Positions 42,575-52,400 of a stretch of DNA of 64,000 nucleotides are shown here, in pieces; the first letter of the stretch is position 1, and every line of letters begins with the position of its first letter. The notes under the pieces are model-generated. The model was not told the DNA's origin. It saw only the letters and a program-made list of their open reading frames with translations, and searched no databases. The position numbers and the translations under genes were made by a program. The stretch lies in contig WJMH01000015.1 in assembly GCA_014728045.1 (NCBI GenBank), forward strand, positions 86,479 through 150,478, in the 5' to 3' direction. This stretch comes from Candidatus Omnitrophota bacterium (GTDB taxonomy: Bacteria > Omnitrophota > Gorgyraeia > Tantalellales > Tantalellaceae).

Positions 42575-44422
42575 TTAATCGTGGCGCTTGCGTTTCCCGG
42601 TGAGAATAAGGTCGCGAAGGACCTCTGTGTCCCTGGCTTTCATCCAGCGTTGCTCGAACTTGGGATCCTGCACTATCTGCGCTATTGCCGAAAGAGCCCT
42701 CAGGTGGAAGTTGCGCTCGTCCTTCGTGCCGGCTATCACGAACACGATATGGACCTTTCTGTCCTTACCGGGGAATATTATGCCTTCCCTGCAACGAGCA
42801 ACCAATATGCAGAACTTCTCTGCGCCCTCAATGATTATATGCGGTATCGCCAGGCCCGGGCTCAACACGGTACTGCTCTGCCTTTCCCTTTCCAGGAGAA
42901 GTTCCACCAGATGCGAGGAAGGGACATCTATCTTCGGGGAAAGTTTTTCCGCCGCCAGTTTAAAAAAATCGTACATGGTCACGGACCCGGATATGTCAAG
43001 AACATCGCTTTTTTCTATGATCCTGTCGAACCTGTCTTTTACGACTTCGTCTCTTTCAAGGATGATCTCCCTGAGTTCCCTCTCAAGAGATACGTCCACA
43101 AGTTCCCGTGGCGTTATTCTCTCTATAAGGTGAAGCAGGGCGAAATCCCTGTTCACCCTGAGCCTGCCGTAGAACCAGAAGACAGTAAGGCCGCAGGCGA
43201 AAAGGAGCGATCCTATGAAGAGCGCCTCTTTCCCCATGTTAACGACCAGTAGCCAGCATCCGAATATGCCCACAAGCTGGGCCCACGGATAAAGCGGCGA
43301 AAGGAACTTTGGTTGATAGTTCTGGACCTTGCTCTCGCGCATGATGATAACGCAGAGGCACGAGAACATGAAGGTAAGTATAAGCACCGTGGATGCCACT
43401 TCCACCAGCACATAAAGGTCCAGGAATAACGCGCTTATCATAATGATCCCGGTGACCAGTATAGCGAAACCGGGGGTCTTGAACCTGGGGTTGATCCGGC
43501 CGAACACTTCCGGCAGAAGGTGATCGCGGCTCAGCGCCAGGGGATATCTTGAAGCGGACATTATACCCGCGTTCGCGGTCGATACGAAAGCGAGGATAGC
43601 GGCCACCCCGAGAGCCACCTTCCCCCACTCACCCATAAAAACAAACGCACCGTCAGATATGGGGGTAAGGGACCTGTTCAGCTGTTCGTTGCTCAAGACG
43701 CCCGAAGTCACAAAGACGGTTATGATATAAAGCACGCTCACCGAAACCAGGGATATTATCATCCCCAGGGGGACGGTCCTTGCCGGGTTCTTCACTTCCT
43801 CGGCTATACTGCCTATCTTGAGAAGACCCCCGTAGGAAACGAACACGAAACCCGCGGTCGAGAATATCGCGGTCATCCCATGGGGAGCGAAGGGTCGAAA
43901 ATTCGCTTTTTCTATAGCGGGCACGCCTTTGACTATGTATATGACCAGCAGTATAAGAAGCACGGCAACAATGGATATCTGCACCCTTCCCGCTTCCTTG
44001 ATACCGATGAAGTTGATCAAAAGAAAAATCAGGCAGAACCCAAGAGCGATGAACCTGGGGTCCCAGTCGACCACCAGAGTGGTGAATGCTGCCATGCCCA
44101 CAAGGGCGAAAGAGCTTTTCAGGGAAATAGAGAGCCAGGTAAGCAGCCCGTTGATCGTTCCAAGCGCGGGACCCATACTGCGCGTAACATAAAAATAGGT
44201 CCCTCCGGCGCGGGGCATCGCCGATACCAGCTCCGCCTGGCTTAGCATGCCAGCCATGGCGAGTAAACTTGCGAGCATATAGGATATTGTTACCGCCGGC
44301 CCCGCCAGAGCATGCGCCAGACCCGGCAGCACGAAAAGACCGGAGCTTATCATGGCCCCGGAAGCAATACAAAAGACGTCCAAGAGGCCCAGCTCTCTTT
44401 TCAGTTGTGATTCTTTCTGCAT
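42575..44422 (-). CDS. amino-acid permease (APC family) fused to a PTS EIIA-like domain
   Basis: A 615-residue fusion. The first 430 or so residues form an APC-superfamily transporter with about twelve helices (SGAMISSGLFVLPGLAHALA, MPRAGGTYFYVTRSMGPALG, SYGGLLKIGSIAEEVKNPAR). After a linker, residues about 475-605 resemble PTS EIIA of the fructose/Ntr type, with the phospho-histidine motif VLSPGLAIPHIIIEGAEKF. Such domains are usually phosphorylated by HPr or NPr, which would tie uptake to carbon or nitrogen state. Substrate unknown. Promoter at 44467-44495. Confidence 0.88.
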   Translation of the reverse strand: MQKESQLKRELGLLDVFCIASGAMISSGLFVLPGLAHALAGPAVTISYMLASLLAMAGMLSQAELVSAMPRAGGTYFYVTRSMGPALGTINGLLTWLSISLKSSFALVGMAAFTTLVVDWDPRFIALGFCLIFLLINFIGIKEAGRVQISIVAVLLILLVIYIVKGVPAIEKANFRPFAPHGMTAIFSTAGFVFVSYGGLLKIGSIAEEVKNPARTVPLGMIISLVSVSVLYIITVFVTSGVLSNEQLNRSLTPISDGAFVFMGEWGKVALGVAAILAFVSTANAGIMSASRYPLALSRDHLLPEVFGRINPRFKTPGFAILVTGIIMISALFLDLYVLVEVASTVLILTFMFSCLCVIIMRESKVQNYQPKFLSPLYPWAQLVGIFGCWLLVVNMGKEALFIGSLLFACGLTVFWFYGRLRVNRDFALLHLIERITPRELVDVSLERELREIILERDEVVKDRFDRIIEKSDVLDISGSVTMYDFFKLAAEKLSPKIDVPSSHLVELLLERERQSSTVLSPGLAIPHIIIEGAEKFCILVARCREGIIFPGKDRKVHIVFVIAGTKDERNFHLRALSAIAQIVQDPKFEQRWMKARDTEVLRDLILTGKRKRHD

Positions 44423-44466
44423 AATATGTGCTTAGGATAATTTATTAGATACACGGATTCCGTTAG

Positions 44467-44495
44467 AGTATACATTATATCGGAAGGGAAAACAA
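44467..44495 (-). promoter_or_regulatory. promoter of the permease-EIIA gene
   Basis: Minus strand TTGTTT (44490-44495), 17-base spacer, TATACT (44467-44472), about 45 bases before the start codon. Confidence 0.55.
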
Positions 44496-44531
44496 TGTTA
44501 CCGGTGCCCTGAATAGATAAGACGGACATCC

Positions 44532-44975
44532 TCAATCCGGCAACTGGTCAAAAAGAAGCCAGTAAAGGGCCAGTTCCGAGAGCTCTTCCGCGAACCTGTC
44601 GAAACTCGCGGGCTTGACTATGTACCTGCTGACATCTAGACTGTAGCTGTCAAGCATGTCCCCTTCTTCCTTGGAAACGGTAAGAACAACGACGGGCATA
44701 TTGCGCGTACTGTCGTCCGCCCTCATTTCCTTCAAGACGTCGATACCGCTCATCCCGGGCAGGTTGAGGTCCAGAAAAACCAGTTTGACGGCAGGTTCTC
44801 TTTTTCTCTTCTCGAACTTGCCCCGCGCGAAAAGAAAGTCAAGGGCCTCCTCACCCGACTCAACGACATGCACCTTCTTTATGAACTTGTGTTTTTCAAG
44901 AGCCCTCGCTATAAGCTCGGCGTCGTTCGGATTATCCTCGACCAGTAGTATGTCAACCGATTTACCTACAGACAT
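44532..44975 (-). CDS. single-domain response regulator (Rcp1-like)
   Basis: A 147-residue receiver domain with no output domain. The acidic pocket and phospho-Asp are in ILLVEDNPNDAELIARALEK and LVFLDLNLPGMSGIDVLKEM; the conserved Thr and Lys are in VVVLTVSKEE and YIVKPASFDRF. The extended loop before the phospho-Asp strand (RGKFEKRKREPAVK) is typical of Rcp1-type regulators that pair with phytochrome-like or other hybrid kinases. No kinase gene is nearby. Confidence 0.9.
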   Translation of the reverse strand: MSVGKSVDILLVEDNPNDAELIARALEKHKFIKKVHVVESGEEALDFLFARGKFEKRKREPAVKLVFLDLNLPGMSGIDVLKEMRADDSTRNMPVVVLTVSKEEGDMLDSYSLDVSRYIVKPASFDRFAEELSELALYWLLFDQLPD

Positions 44976-45021
44976 GATCTACCTCCCTGTTCATTACGCA
45001 CACCATGAGACTAACAAATAT

Positions 45022-45049
45022 ATAATACCCTAAAAAAAACGATAAGCAA
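45022..45049 (-). promoter_or_regulatory. promoter of the response-regulator gene
   Basis: Minus strand TTGCTT (45044-45049), 16-base spacer containing a T run, TATTAT (45022-45027). Confidence 0.5.
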
Positions 45050-45060
45050 GCCCCCTGACT

Positions 45061-46134
45061 TTATCCATACCGGCTGAGCCTCTTGAACGCCTTCATTTTA
45101 TCGGTAGAACCTATACGGGCCTTTGAAACGGCGCGCCTCAAAAAGTCTATTGAGCTGTCATATACCTGCCTGTTCACCGGATAGGGATGCCCGTCCTTGC
45201 CCCCGTGAGCGAAACTGAACCTGGCAGGATCGCGGAAACTCGGCTTGGCGCCGTATACCAGCTCCGAGATCAGAGCTAACGCCCGGATAGTGGCCGGCCC
45301 AACCCCGCGCAGCCCCAGCAGCTGCTCAAAGTTAGCCGGGACCTTCCGGTAAGAGCCAAGAAGAATCTTCTTGAGGTTCTCGGGCCTTATATCCCGCTTT
45401 GTAACGTGATGCCTCGATGAAAGTCTAAGCGAATCTATCCGCTTGTATTCAGAGACCGTCTTTACCGGGTCCCGGCGCGCCAGCTCCGCGGTAAGGGTTC
45501 TTGCCCGGGCGCTTTTCCGGTCGACCATATTCAGCGCCTCGTTCCTCTGATCGCAGCAGACGGCGCTGTGCGGCTCACACACGAAGTCGGCCACCCGGCT
45601 GCCCAGCCAGTGATATCGCCGCGCCCATCGGCTATCCGCGTTCATGCCCTGCTGCACTACCGCCCACCTTCCGGAACGGTCGACCAGGAAGGTGTGGTGG
45701 TAAAGCTGATAGCCGTCCTGTACGGCGGTGTTGTCGACCTTGGCGGACATCCTGCTGGCATAAACAAGTTTTTCCGGATCGGCATCCACCAGCCTCTTTT
45801 CGGCCAGGGACTCCAGTTCAGAGGGCGTCTTTCTCGAGGTGGCCCCCTTCCCTCCGCAGACAAAAAGGCCGACCTCCTTTCCGGCATCCTCAAGGGCGGC
45901 TTTCAGCGCGCCGCAAACGGTGGTGGTCACTCCCGAAGAGTGCCAGTCGAACCCGAGAACGCATCCGAAAGCCTGGAACCAGAAAGGATCGGAGATCTTC
46001 TCCAGATATCCTTCGGTGCCGTATTCACCGCATACGGCCAGACTGATCTCCCTCGCCAGGAGCTTCATCCTGTCGAAAAGCCATCTGGGGGCCTTTCCTC
46101 CGTGAAGAGGTAAACGCGCGGTGCCCGTTCTCAC
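45061..46134 (-). CDS. DUF763 family protein
   Basis: A 357-residue protein of the DUF763 family, common in archaea and thermophilic bacteria and of unknown function. It begins MRTGTARLPLHGGKAPRWLF, the family hallmark, and holds CGGKGATSRKTPSEL and YQLYHHTFLVDRSGRWAVVQ. Near residue 270 a helix-hairpin-helix-like stretch (FEQLLGLRGVGPATIRALAL) suggests nucleic-acid binding. It ends a short operon with PEBP, cupin and TPR genes. A DNA- or RNA-related enzyme is only a guess. Confidence 0.85.
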   Translation of the reverse strand: MRTGTARLPLHGGKAPRWLFDRMKLLAREISLAVCGEYGTEGYLEKISDPFWFQAFGCVLGFDWHSSGVTTTVCGALKAALEDAGKEVGLFVCGGKGATSRKTPSELESLAEKRLVDADPEKLVYASRMSAKVDNTAVQDGYQLYHHTFLVDRSGRWAVVQQGMNADSRWARRYHWLGSRVADFVCEPHSAVCCDQRNEALNMVDRKSARARTLTAELARRDPVKTVSEYKRIDSLRLSSRHHVTKRDIRPENLKKILLGSYRKVPANFEQLLGLRGVGPATIRALALISELVYGAKPSFRDPARFSFAHGGKDGHPYPVNRQVYDSSIDFLRRAVSKARIGSTDKMKAFKRLSRYG

Positions 46135-46146
46135 CTTTTCTCTCCT

Positions 46147-46578
46147 TTAGTTCTTCTTGTAAAGGCCCACGAGCTCGGAACTGGCTATAATGTGTTGCTT
46201 CATCGCCTTTTCAAGAGCCTCTTTGTCTATTCCTTCCTCAAGGCCCAGCTCCTTACTGAGAGCGTAAACCTTGAAAAAATACCGGTGCGTGCCCGACGGC
46301 GGGCAAGGGCCTCCGTAATTGTACCTGTCGAAATCGTTATGCCCCTGTTTTCCCGGGACGCTGTCCTCTTCAATTTTACCCGTGGGCGGTATATCGTATA
46401 CCACCCAGTGGACCCACGTTCCCATGGGAGCGTCCGGGTCATCCACGATAAGGGCCAGGCTCGCGGCTTCCTCGGGAATATCCTCGATCACCAGTTCGGG
46501 ATTTATGTCACTCCCCTGACAGGTGAACTTTGCCGGTATATATCCGTTATTATCGAATTGGGGACTTGTTATCTTCAC
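46147..46578 (-). CDS. YbhB/YbcL family (PEBP-like) protein
   Basis: A 143-residue phosphatidylethanolamine-binding-like protein. Motifs KFTCQGSDINPELVIEDIPE, IVDDPDAPMGTWVHWVVYDI and GPCPPSGTHRYFFKVYAL are diagnostic. The start is GTG 46578 with an AAGGAGGTG site inside the end of the cupin gene. Physiological role unknown in bacteria. Confidence 0.93.
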   Translation of the reverse strand: MKITSPQFDNNGYIPAKFTCQGSDINPELVIEDIPEEAASLALIVDDPDAPMGTWVHWVVYDIPPTGKIEEDSVPGKQGHNDFDRYNYGGPCPPSGTHRYFFKVYALSKELGLEEGIDKEALEKAMKQHIIASSELVGLYKKN

Positions 46579-47041
46579 CTAACACCTCCTTTTTTATCCT
46601 GTTGACGTATTCATTTATTCCCGGGCCGTTTTCACGCGGAGCCCAGTCGGCGAATATCTTATCCCGGTGCTCTTCATACGGCCCGTCCTTTATCTCGTAG
46701 AGAACGGAGCTTTCAAGGGGTATGAGCGAATGCCACTTCGCCGGGGCTACCTCGACGCCGTAGGCGCCTTTTACCGGATCGAGCAGAACATGATCGGCGA
46801 GGTCACCTTTATCCGTGAACTCAAGGAATAGCGCCCTCCCCTTGAGGATGATAAAGACCTCACGCTTGGGGGGATCTTCATGCTTGTGCGGGGGGAAATA
46901 CGCCTCGGGTTCCACCGCGTTAAGCATCCTGTTAATGGGATCGGAGTGGTCGGAATGAAAATTATAATTACACCTTTTCCTGCTTGCTTTTTTCGCTTTA
47001 TCCAGGACTTCTCCGGTAAGGTCCCTCGTTATCTTTTTCAT
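46550..47041 (-). CDS. cupin-fold metalloprotein, WbuC family
   Basis: A 163-residue cupin. The WbuC-type N-terminus (LTGEVLDKAKKASRKRCNYN, FHSDHSDPINRMLNAVEPEA) is followed by a cupin core with metal-binding histidines (YFPPHKHEDPPKREVFIILK, APAKWHSLIPLE). The ATG at 47041 directly follows the TPR-gene stop with a GAGGA site. WbuC members often occur in surface polysaccharide gene sets; here the role is open. Confidence 0.88.
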   Translation of the reverse strand: MKKITRDLTGEVLDKAKKASRKRCNYNFHSDHSDPINRMLNAVEPEAYFPPHKHEDPPKREVFIILKGRALFLEFTDKGDLADHVLLDPVKGAYGVEVAPAKWHSLIPLESSVLYEIKDGPYEEHRDKIFADWAPRENGPGINEYVNRIKKEVLGEDNKSPIR

Positions 47042-47042
47042 G

Positions 47043-48479
47043 TCATTCCTCGTAAATGAAAGTAAGATCCGCGACAACCCTCGGGTCGGGGTTCCTTCTT
47101 ATGTAATCGATGAAATACTTCGCCCGCCTGGCTGTAGCTGAATCGGAATCCAGCTCTATCGCCTTTTTGAGATAAGAATACGCCCTGGAACGGTTATGTT
47201 CTCCCGCGTAATAGCAAAGCGCAATATTGTAGTGGGCGTCCTGGTGCTCGGGATCGATCTCGAGGATCCTGGTGTACTGGTCCATCGCTCCGTCATAGTC
47301 CTTGGAAGTCGCGTACATATAGGCGATATAATTCAACGCCGAGATATAAAAATCCTGTGTATCCTCGTCAGTATCGGGCAACAGTTCCATCTTTTCCCTG
47401 AATATATCGAACTGGGCTATGCCCTTTTTCATTTTGCGTTCGAAAAAATATGCTTTTCCCAGGTATAAATGAGCGGTGGGATAATCCGGCGCGATACGTA
47501 TGGCCTTGCGGAAGAGTTTTATCGCGGTCCTTCTCTGTCCCCTTTTCCAGTAGATCTGACCCATCTGGGTGATCGCGGCGTAATCAGCCGGGTTAAGGGA
47601 AATCCTTCGTCGGCATACCTCCTCGGCCTCCTGATAACGACCCAGGCGTATGAGCTCGGCAATATCCTGGTATCTTCTGGGAAGGGCCTTTTTGATCCTC
47701 TCAATCCGGTCGGCCTCCTTAAGGGAAGATTTACTGCCTTCGCGCCTCAACAGTTCCAGGGCTTTACGGTAATGTTCCTGGGCCTCGTCGAAACCACCCG
47801 TTGCGACGTAACTGTCCGCCAGACTCCTGTAAAGCCGCGCGTTATCCGGCTCTTCCTCTATCGCCTTCTTGTAATCCTCTATGGCCTGTTCGTAGAACAT
47901 CCCCGAATAGTATATATCCGCCGAAAGCGTATGGATCCCGGGAAGATATTCTATGTTCCTCTTCAGCCATATTATATGTGCCATGATGACCGAGGGGAAA
48001 TAATACTCACGGGAGACTATCCTGTCAAGCACGCTCAGGTGGCCCGCAGCCATCCGCTCGATTATGAGTTCCCGCGGGCCGCTTTCCGAGGCAAGAAGCT
48101 CTTTGGACCTTTCTATATCGGCTAACACTTCTCTATTGTTGTAAATGACCCGGAGGGTATAATCCACCAGTTCGATATTCTCGCTTCCCGGGCCCAGTTC
48201 TTCTGCCCTAGTGAAGTGCTCGCGCGCCTTCTCATACTCCATGAGACCGTAATAGGCTATCGCCAGGGTCATGTGAAGCTCGGCGTCATCCGGAGAGCTT
48301 TCGAGCATAGGCTTAAGTTCCTCCGCGGCCTGACGGTAATTACCCAGCTCTGTCATGGATCTGGCTATGCGGCCGAGCGTCCCGGATGCGCTCTCCTGGC
48401 CCCTCACAGATACCGCACCTGCCAAAAGAGAAGAGATGATGATAACCGTCAGAATATGAAAGGATGATCTTCTAGACAT
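47043..48479 (-). CDS. exported TPR-repeat protein
   Basis: A 478-residue protein with an N-terminal signal sequence (FHILTVIIISSLLAGAVSVRG) and many tetratricopeptide repeats, for example AELHMTLAIAYYGLMEYEKA, ARLYRSLADSYVATGGFDEA and QDAHYNIALCYYAGEHNRSR. It probably acts as an assembly scaffold in the envelope. The ATG at 48479 is preferred; a GTG two codons upstream is possible. It is followed at once by the cupin gene. Confidence 0.85.
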   Translation of the reverse strand: MSRRSSFHILTVIIISSLLAGAVSVRGQESASGTLGRIARSMTELGNYRQAAEELKPMLESSPDDAELHMTLAIAYYGLMEYEKAREHFTRAEELGPGSENIELVDYTLRVIYNNREVLADIERSKELLASESGPRELIIERMAAGHLSVLDRIVSREYYFPSVIMAHIIWLKRNIEYLPGIHTLSADIYYSGMFYEQAIEDYKKAIEEEPDNARLYRSLADSYVATGGFDEAQEHYRKALELLRREGSKSSLKEADRIERIKKALPRRYQDIAELIRLGRYQEAEEVCRRRISLNPADYAAITQMGQIYWKRGQRRTAIKLFRKAIRIAPDYPTAHLYLGKAYFFERKMKKGIAQFDIFREKMELLPDTDEDTQDFYISALNYIAYMYATSKDYDGAMDQYTRILEIDPEHQDAHYNIALCYYAGEHNRSRAYSYLKKAIELDSDSATARRAKYFIDYIRRNPDPRVVADLTFIYEE

Positions 48480-48488
48480 GGACACGTC

Positions 48489-49385
48489 TCAATATTTCAG
48501 TAAAAAGTAATCCAAAAACCCCATTCCCACGGTGACCAGGTTGTACACGTGATGCATTATGATGGCGATCCAGGTCGAGCCGGTTTTCGCCCTCACATAT
48601 GTTATTATAATACTAAGCGAGAACAAAGCTACCATAAAAGTATAACTTTCCCTGACCTGGGAATAATGAGCGAAGGTAAATACCACCGAAGTGAGCACCA
48701 CCGAGGGGAAAATGCCCATGTACTTGTTGAAAGCCGGGTACAGAAACCCCCTGAAGACGACTTCCTCTACGAAGGGCGCCACGAAAAGCACCGCAAGGAC
48801 AATGACCACGTTCCCGGCAAGACGCGCCTCCGGGAACACCGAGTTGAACGGAAGGTTCGGCACAAGCGGGTTGGTCATGTTGACCTCCCGGATGAGTATG
48901 GATATACCTATATATAGCGGAAGCCACGCTTCCCAAAGCTCCGGGTTGGGCTTGCGCGCTACGACCGAATCCCAGAAAGAGACGTTGCGCGAATTGACAA
49001 GTACCACCAGGAAGACAAGGCTGGCGCCCTTGAGGATCAGGGTATTTATATAAGTACTGATGTAATACAGGAGCTTGGGATCCTTTGTAACGATCCCGAC
49101 GTGGGCCCTAACGAACCCCACTATGCTCGAACCTATGTGAAAAGGGTCGTTCGCGGCAAAAAGCACTACAAGGACCGTAAGCGCCAGTACGTCAAGCATA
49201 TTCCAGGGACATCCCTTCCTGTCTCTGCCCTTGAAGAGGATTTTTTTAAGCACTCTCAGAAAAGAACTGGCCACTTCTGCTGGAAGGGAATCCTTTTCTT
49301 TAGCGTAACCTTCAAGAATCTTTTTACAGTACCTGCATCTTATGGCAGTATCGGATATGGTCTTGCCGCAATAAGGACATTCCAT
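48489..49385 (-). CDS. zinc-ribbon CPBP-family intramembrane protease
   Basis: A 298-residue protein. Residues 1-25 form a zinc ribbon (MECPYCGKTISDTAIRCRYC). About eight membrane helices follow with the CPBP/Abi protease motifs: EEVVFRGFLYPAFNKYMG (Glu-Glu and Arg), FTFAHYSQV (His) and IMHHVYNLV (His). Relatives process or bind prenylated or bacteriocin-type peptides; the substrate here is unknown. It lies four bases upstream of the TPR gene region. Confidence 0.87.
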   Translation of the reverse strand: MECPYCGKTISDTAIRCRYCKKILEGYAKEKDSLPAEVASSFLRVLKKILFKGRDRKGCPWNMLDVLALTVLVVLFAANDPFHIGSSIVGFVRAHVGIVTKDPKLLYYISTYINTLILKGASLVFLVVLVNSRNVSFWDSVVARKPNPELWEAWLPLYIGISILIREVNMTNPLVPNLPFNSVFPEARLAGNVVIVLAVLFVAPFVEEVVFRGFLYPAFNKYMGIFPSVVLTSVVFTFAHYSQVRESYTFMVALFSLSIIITYVRAKTGSTWIAIIMHHVYNLVTVGMGFLDYFLLKY

Positions 49386-49454
49386 TCAAAGCCTCCGGTT
49401 AATAATTAATTATATATTAATTATAATGGGACAGCCCTCAAAGTCAAAAACCGA

Positions 49455-52400
49455 TTAGGCGGCAACGAGGGCCTGGAGCTGGGTATCGTAAATCCTTTTT
49501 AGCTCCATCAGATCGTAGGGTTCGGCTTCAGGTATGAAGACCCAGAACCTGGGGCCCGCCCGGGTGGCGGTTATCTTCGGGTCATGTACCGAATCGATCT
49601 CCCCGAAAGAGAGTTTTATCGCCAGGGACATCATCTTAAGTATCCTTATATAACTGTTCTCGGTGAGTTTGGCGGCATCGACCCCCACCAGAAAAGCTCT
49701 TTTCTCCTCCGGGGTGCTCCTTAACGCCGAAAAGGCCTCAGATCGCAGGATCTCTTCGCTTCCCAGAACGACCACATTACCGAGGGAGGTATTCGTCTTT
49801 TGAGCTCTTTCCAGCAGGCTGGCAGCAAGCTCTTCGCCTTTTCCTCTTACGACCAAAACGTTATTCAGACCTTCTTCCCTCTCTAACTTGTAAATGGCGC
49901 TCAATAAGGACTGTATGGCGATGCCCTGCTCGGAATCCATCCCGGGTATCCAGCTTGTATCAAGCCCTATAATGATCCTCTCCTCCTGCTTGCGCGCTTC
50001 ATATGCCCTTAACCTGAGAGTGTCCATGAAGGTCATGGCCTCGGAGGTCTTGCCCCTCAGGTTCTCTTCCATACGATCGGTCCTGAGCTTCGCGTTCTTG
50101 CGGTTTATCTCATCCTCCATCCTGAGCCATCCGTCGCTGTACCGGGCGTTGAGAAAACGTACCGAAGCCCTGTTGAAAGGAGAATTGAGCCTGTAGTACA
50201 GGTCCCGGAGATTATTCCCGCCGCCGGCAGAGATCTCCCTGCCGTGGCAGAGTTGCTCGATATCACCAAGCGCGTCTATGACCGAAAGTATCTCTTTATG
50301 TATACCCGCCTGTTTACCCCACATGGCGTTCCATTCTTCCATATCCCTCTTAAGGCCCCGGGCCTTCCGCTCCAGTTCATGTACAAAGCTCATGTTCTCA
50401 CGCCAGGCGGTCCTGAAAGAAAAAAGGCTCTCGCCGTCAAGTGAGAAAAAATGGTCCCGGACCCTTTCAAGGTCCTGGAACCTTTCGCAAAAAGAATCGA
50501 ACTCCGTCCTTATATTCGCCGGGGTCTTGTATGCCGGGACCTCGACGAACCCGGATGTATCCACTTCCCGCTGCAGACTGAGAACATCCGTACGCGCGTT
50601 CAGCAAATACACCTTTATGGAGTTGAAAGGAGCGTTGAGCCCGTAGTGTATGCCGGAAGCGGACTGGCTTTTTCTGCCGTCGGTGATGGAGATTATGTTG
50701 TCAAGCTGGCTGATCATGCCCCTGAGCTGTTTATCCACCCCGAAACCCGCGGCCCATTTGATCCTCCATGCTTCTGCCCGGTCGCGCAGTTCGGACGTGC
50801 GTTTGCCGAGATCGTAATAGGCATGCGTAGGATCGATATAACTGGCCCTGGAAGCCCTTTCAAAGGCCGAGGTGCGGGAACTTTCAAGCCGGCGGAACGC
50901 TTCATGGATATCACCGAAGCTTTCCCGCGCCTGGCGGATCATCCGCGCTTTTATGTGTTCGGTGTCGGTATCCTCAAGCTGTATCGTTACCGTAGCGAGC
51001 AGAACAGCCGTGTCCGAACCGCTGTAGTAGACATCAAATACGTATTCCCCCTTGGCGAGATTATATTCGGTAAGGACTGCACCGCAGCTGTAAATAGCCC
51101 CCGGGACCCAACCTCTCAGTTCGTATCCCTCTTCCGGCACAAGTATGGGTTCGGTAGCGTAATAGTTAAGCGGATTGTTCCTGTCGCTGACTATGAGCCT
51201 GATATCGTAGTATTTGGACTTCTTTTCCCCGTCGCGGTATCCAGCCTTGTGGTACAGCATGAAGTCATACTCCACCCTTCCGGTTTCCGACGGCATCTCG
51301 GCGACATAAGCTGATGCCCCCAGCCAGCCTTCCCGCGGGCTCATCTTCATGTAGGGGCCTGCGTCATGCCACGGACCGGCGAGCCCCTCCTCGGAAACGG
51401 CCATCCTTATACTGGACCTTTCGTCCTCATCCGGCCTGTAGAGACCGCACCAGTATTGCTTGCCGGCGAGCATGACGGGGTTGGCGAAAGGCACGAAATT
51501 CTTGTTGTTCTGCTCGGAATACCTACCTTGCTGAACGATCTTCCTTGGCTCGGACCATTCCCATTCCAGTTCGGCTTCGGGGTTTCCGGACTTTCTGATC
51601 AGATTGGCCATGAAGCTTTCCGCCGGGTGGGTCGTCACCACCGAATAATAGCTTCCGTCCCTCTCAACAGCGGTCATGTACACGTAGATCGTACCGCTTC
51701 TTTCTATAACGCGGGCGTCTTCATAGGCCACTATGCTTTCCCCGTCGGGAACAAGCATCTGTCTGTCGACTTCAACGACCGCCCTGTTTTTTATGTCATG
51801 AACAAAAAGCCCTATCTCCGAACGACGGATATCAGCACCTTCTTCTGTTTCGGCATGCACCGCTATCTCCGTGGCTCTCCTTGCGAAAAGAAGCCTCTTG
51901 TTATCTATGTCAAGCACCCCGGCGTTAAGCATGTATTCTTCTTTTTCCTTCTCGGGGAACATCACCGGACCACGCCTCTTCACGCTCTTTATTTTGACCT
52001 CGACCGGAAGCATGCCGGAGGGATTGGCGAAGGAAGACAGCACCCCGGGTATGCCCGAAGATGGAAGGCCCTCATCATCCTCCCTGGGAAGTGATCTCGG
52101 TACCACGGGATCCTCGACAACCGCCTTTACGTCACCGAAGGAGAAGACCACTTCCTCGGCAAAGATGTGTTCCGTCCCGTCGTCGAGATAGAACTTGAGA
52201 AGCTGTTTTTTAAACTCGCCTTCAGCGGCTGAAGTGTCCTTGCACAGATACGGAATACAGAAAGCGCCCTGCGAACTGTAAAGCTCCCTCCAGAGAAAGT
52301 TCCTGAAGTCAACATGGGAAAGATGTTTTGCGATGAGTTCTTTAAGCCCCTGTTCGGTAATACCTAACTGAAGCGCACGCGCTAGAAGGCGTGAAAGATA

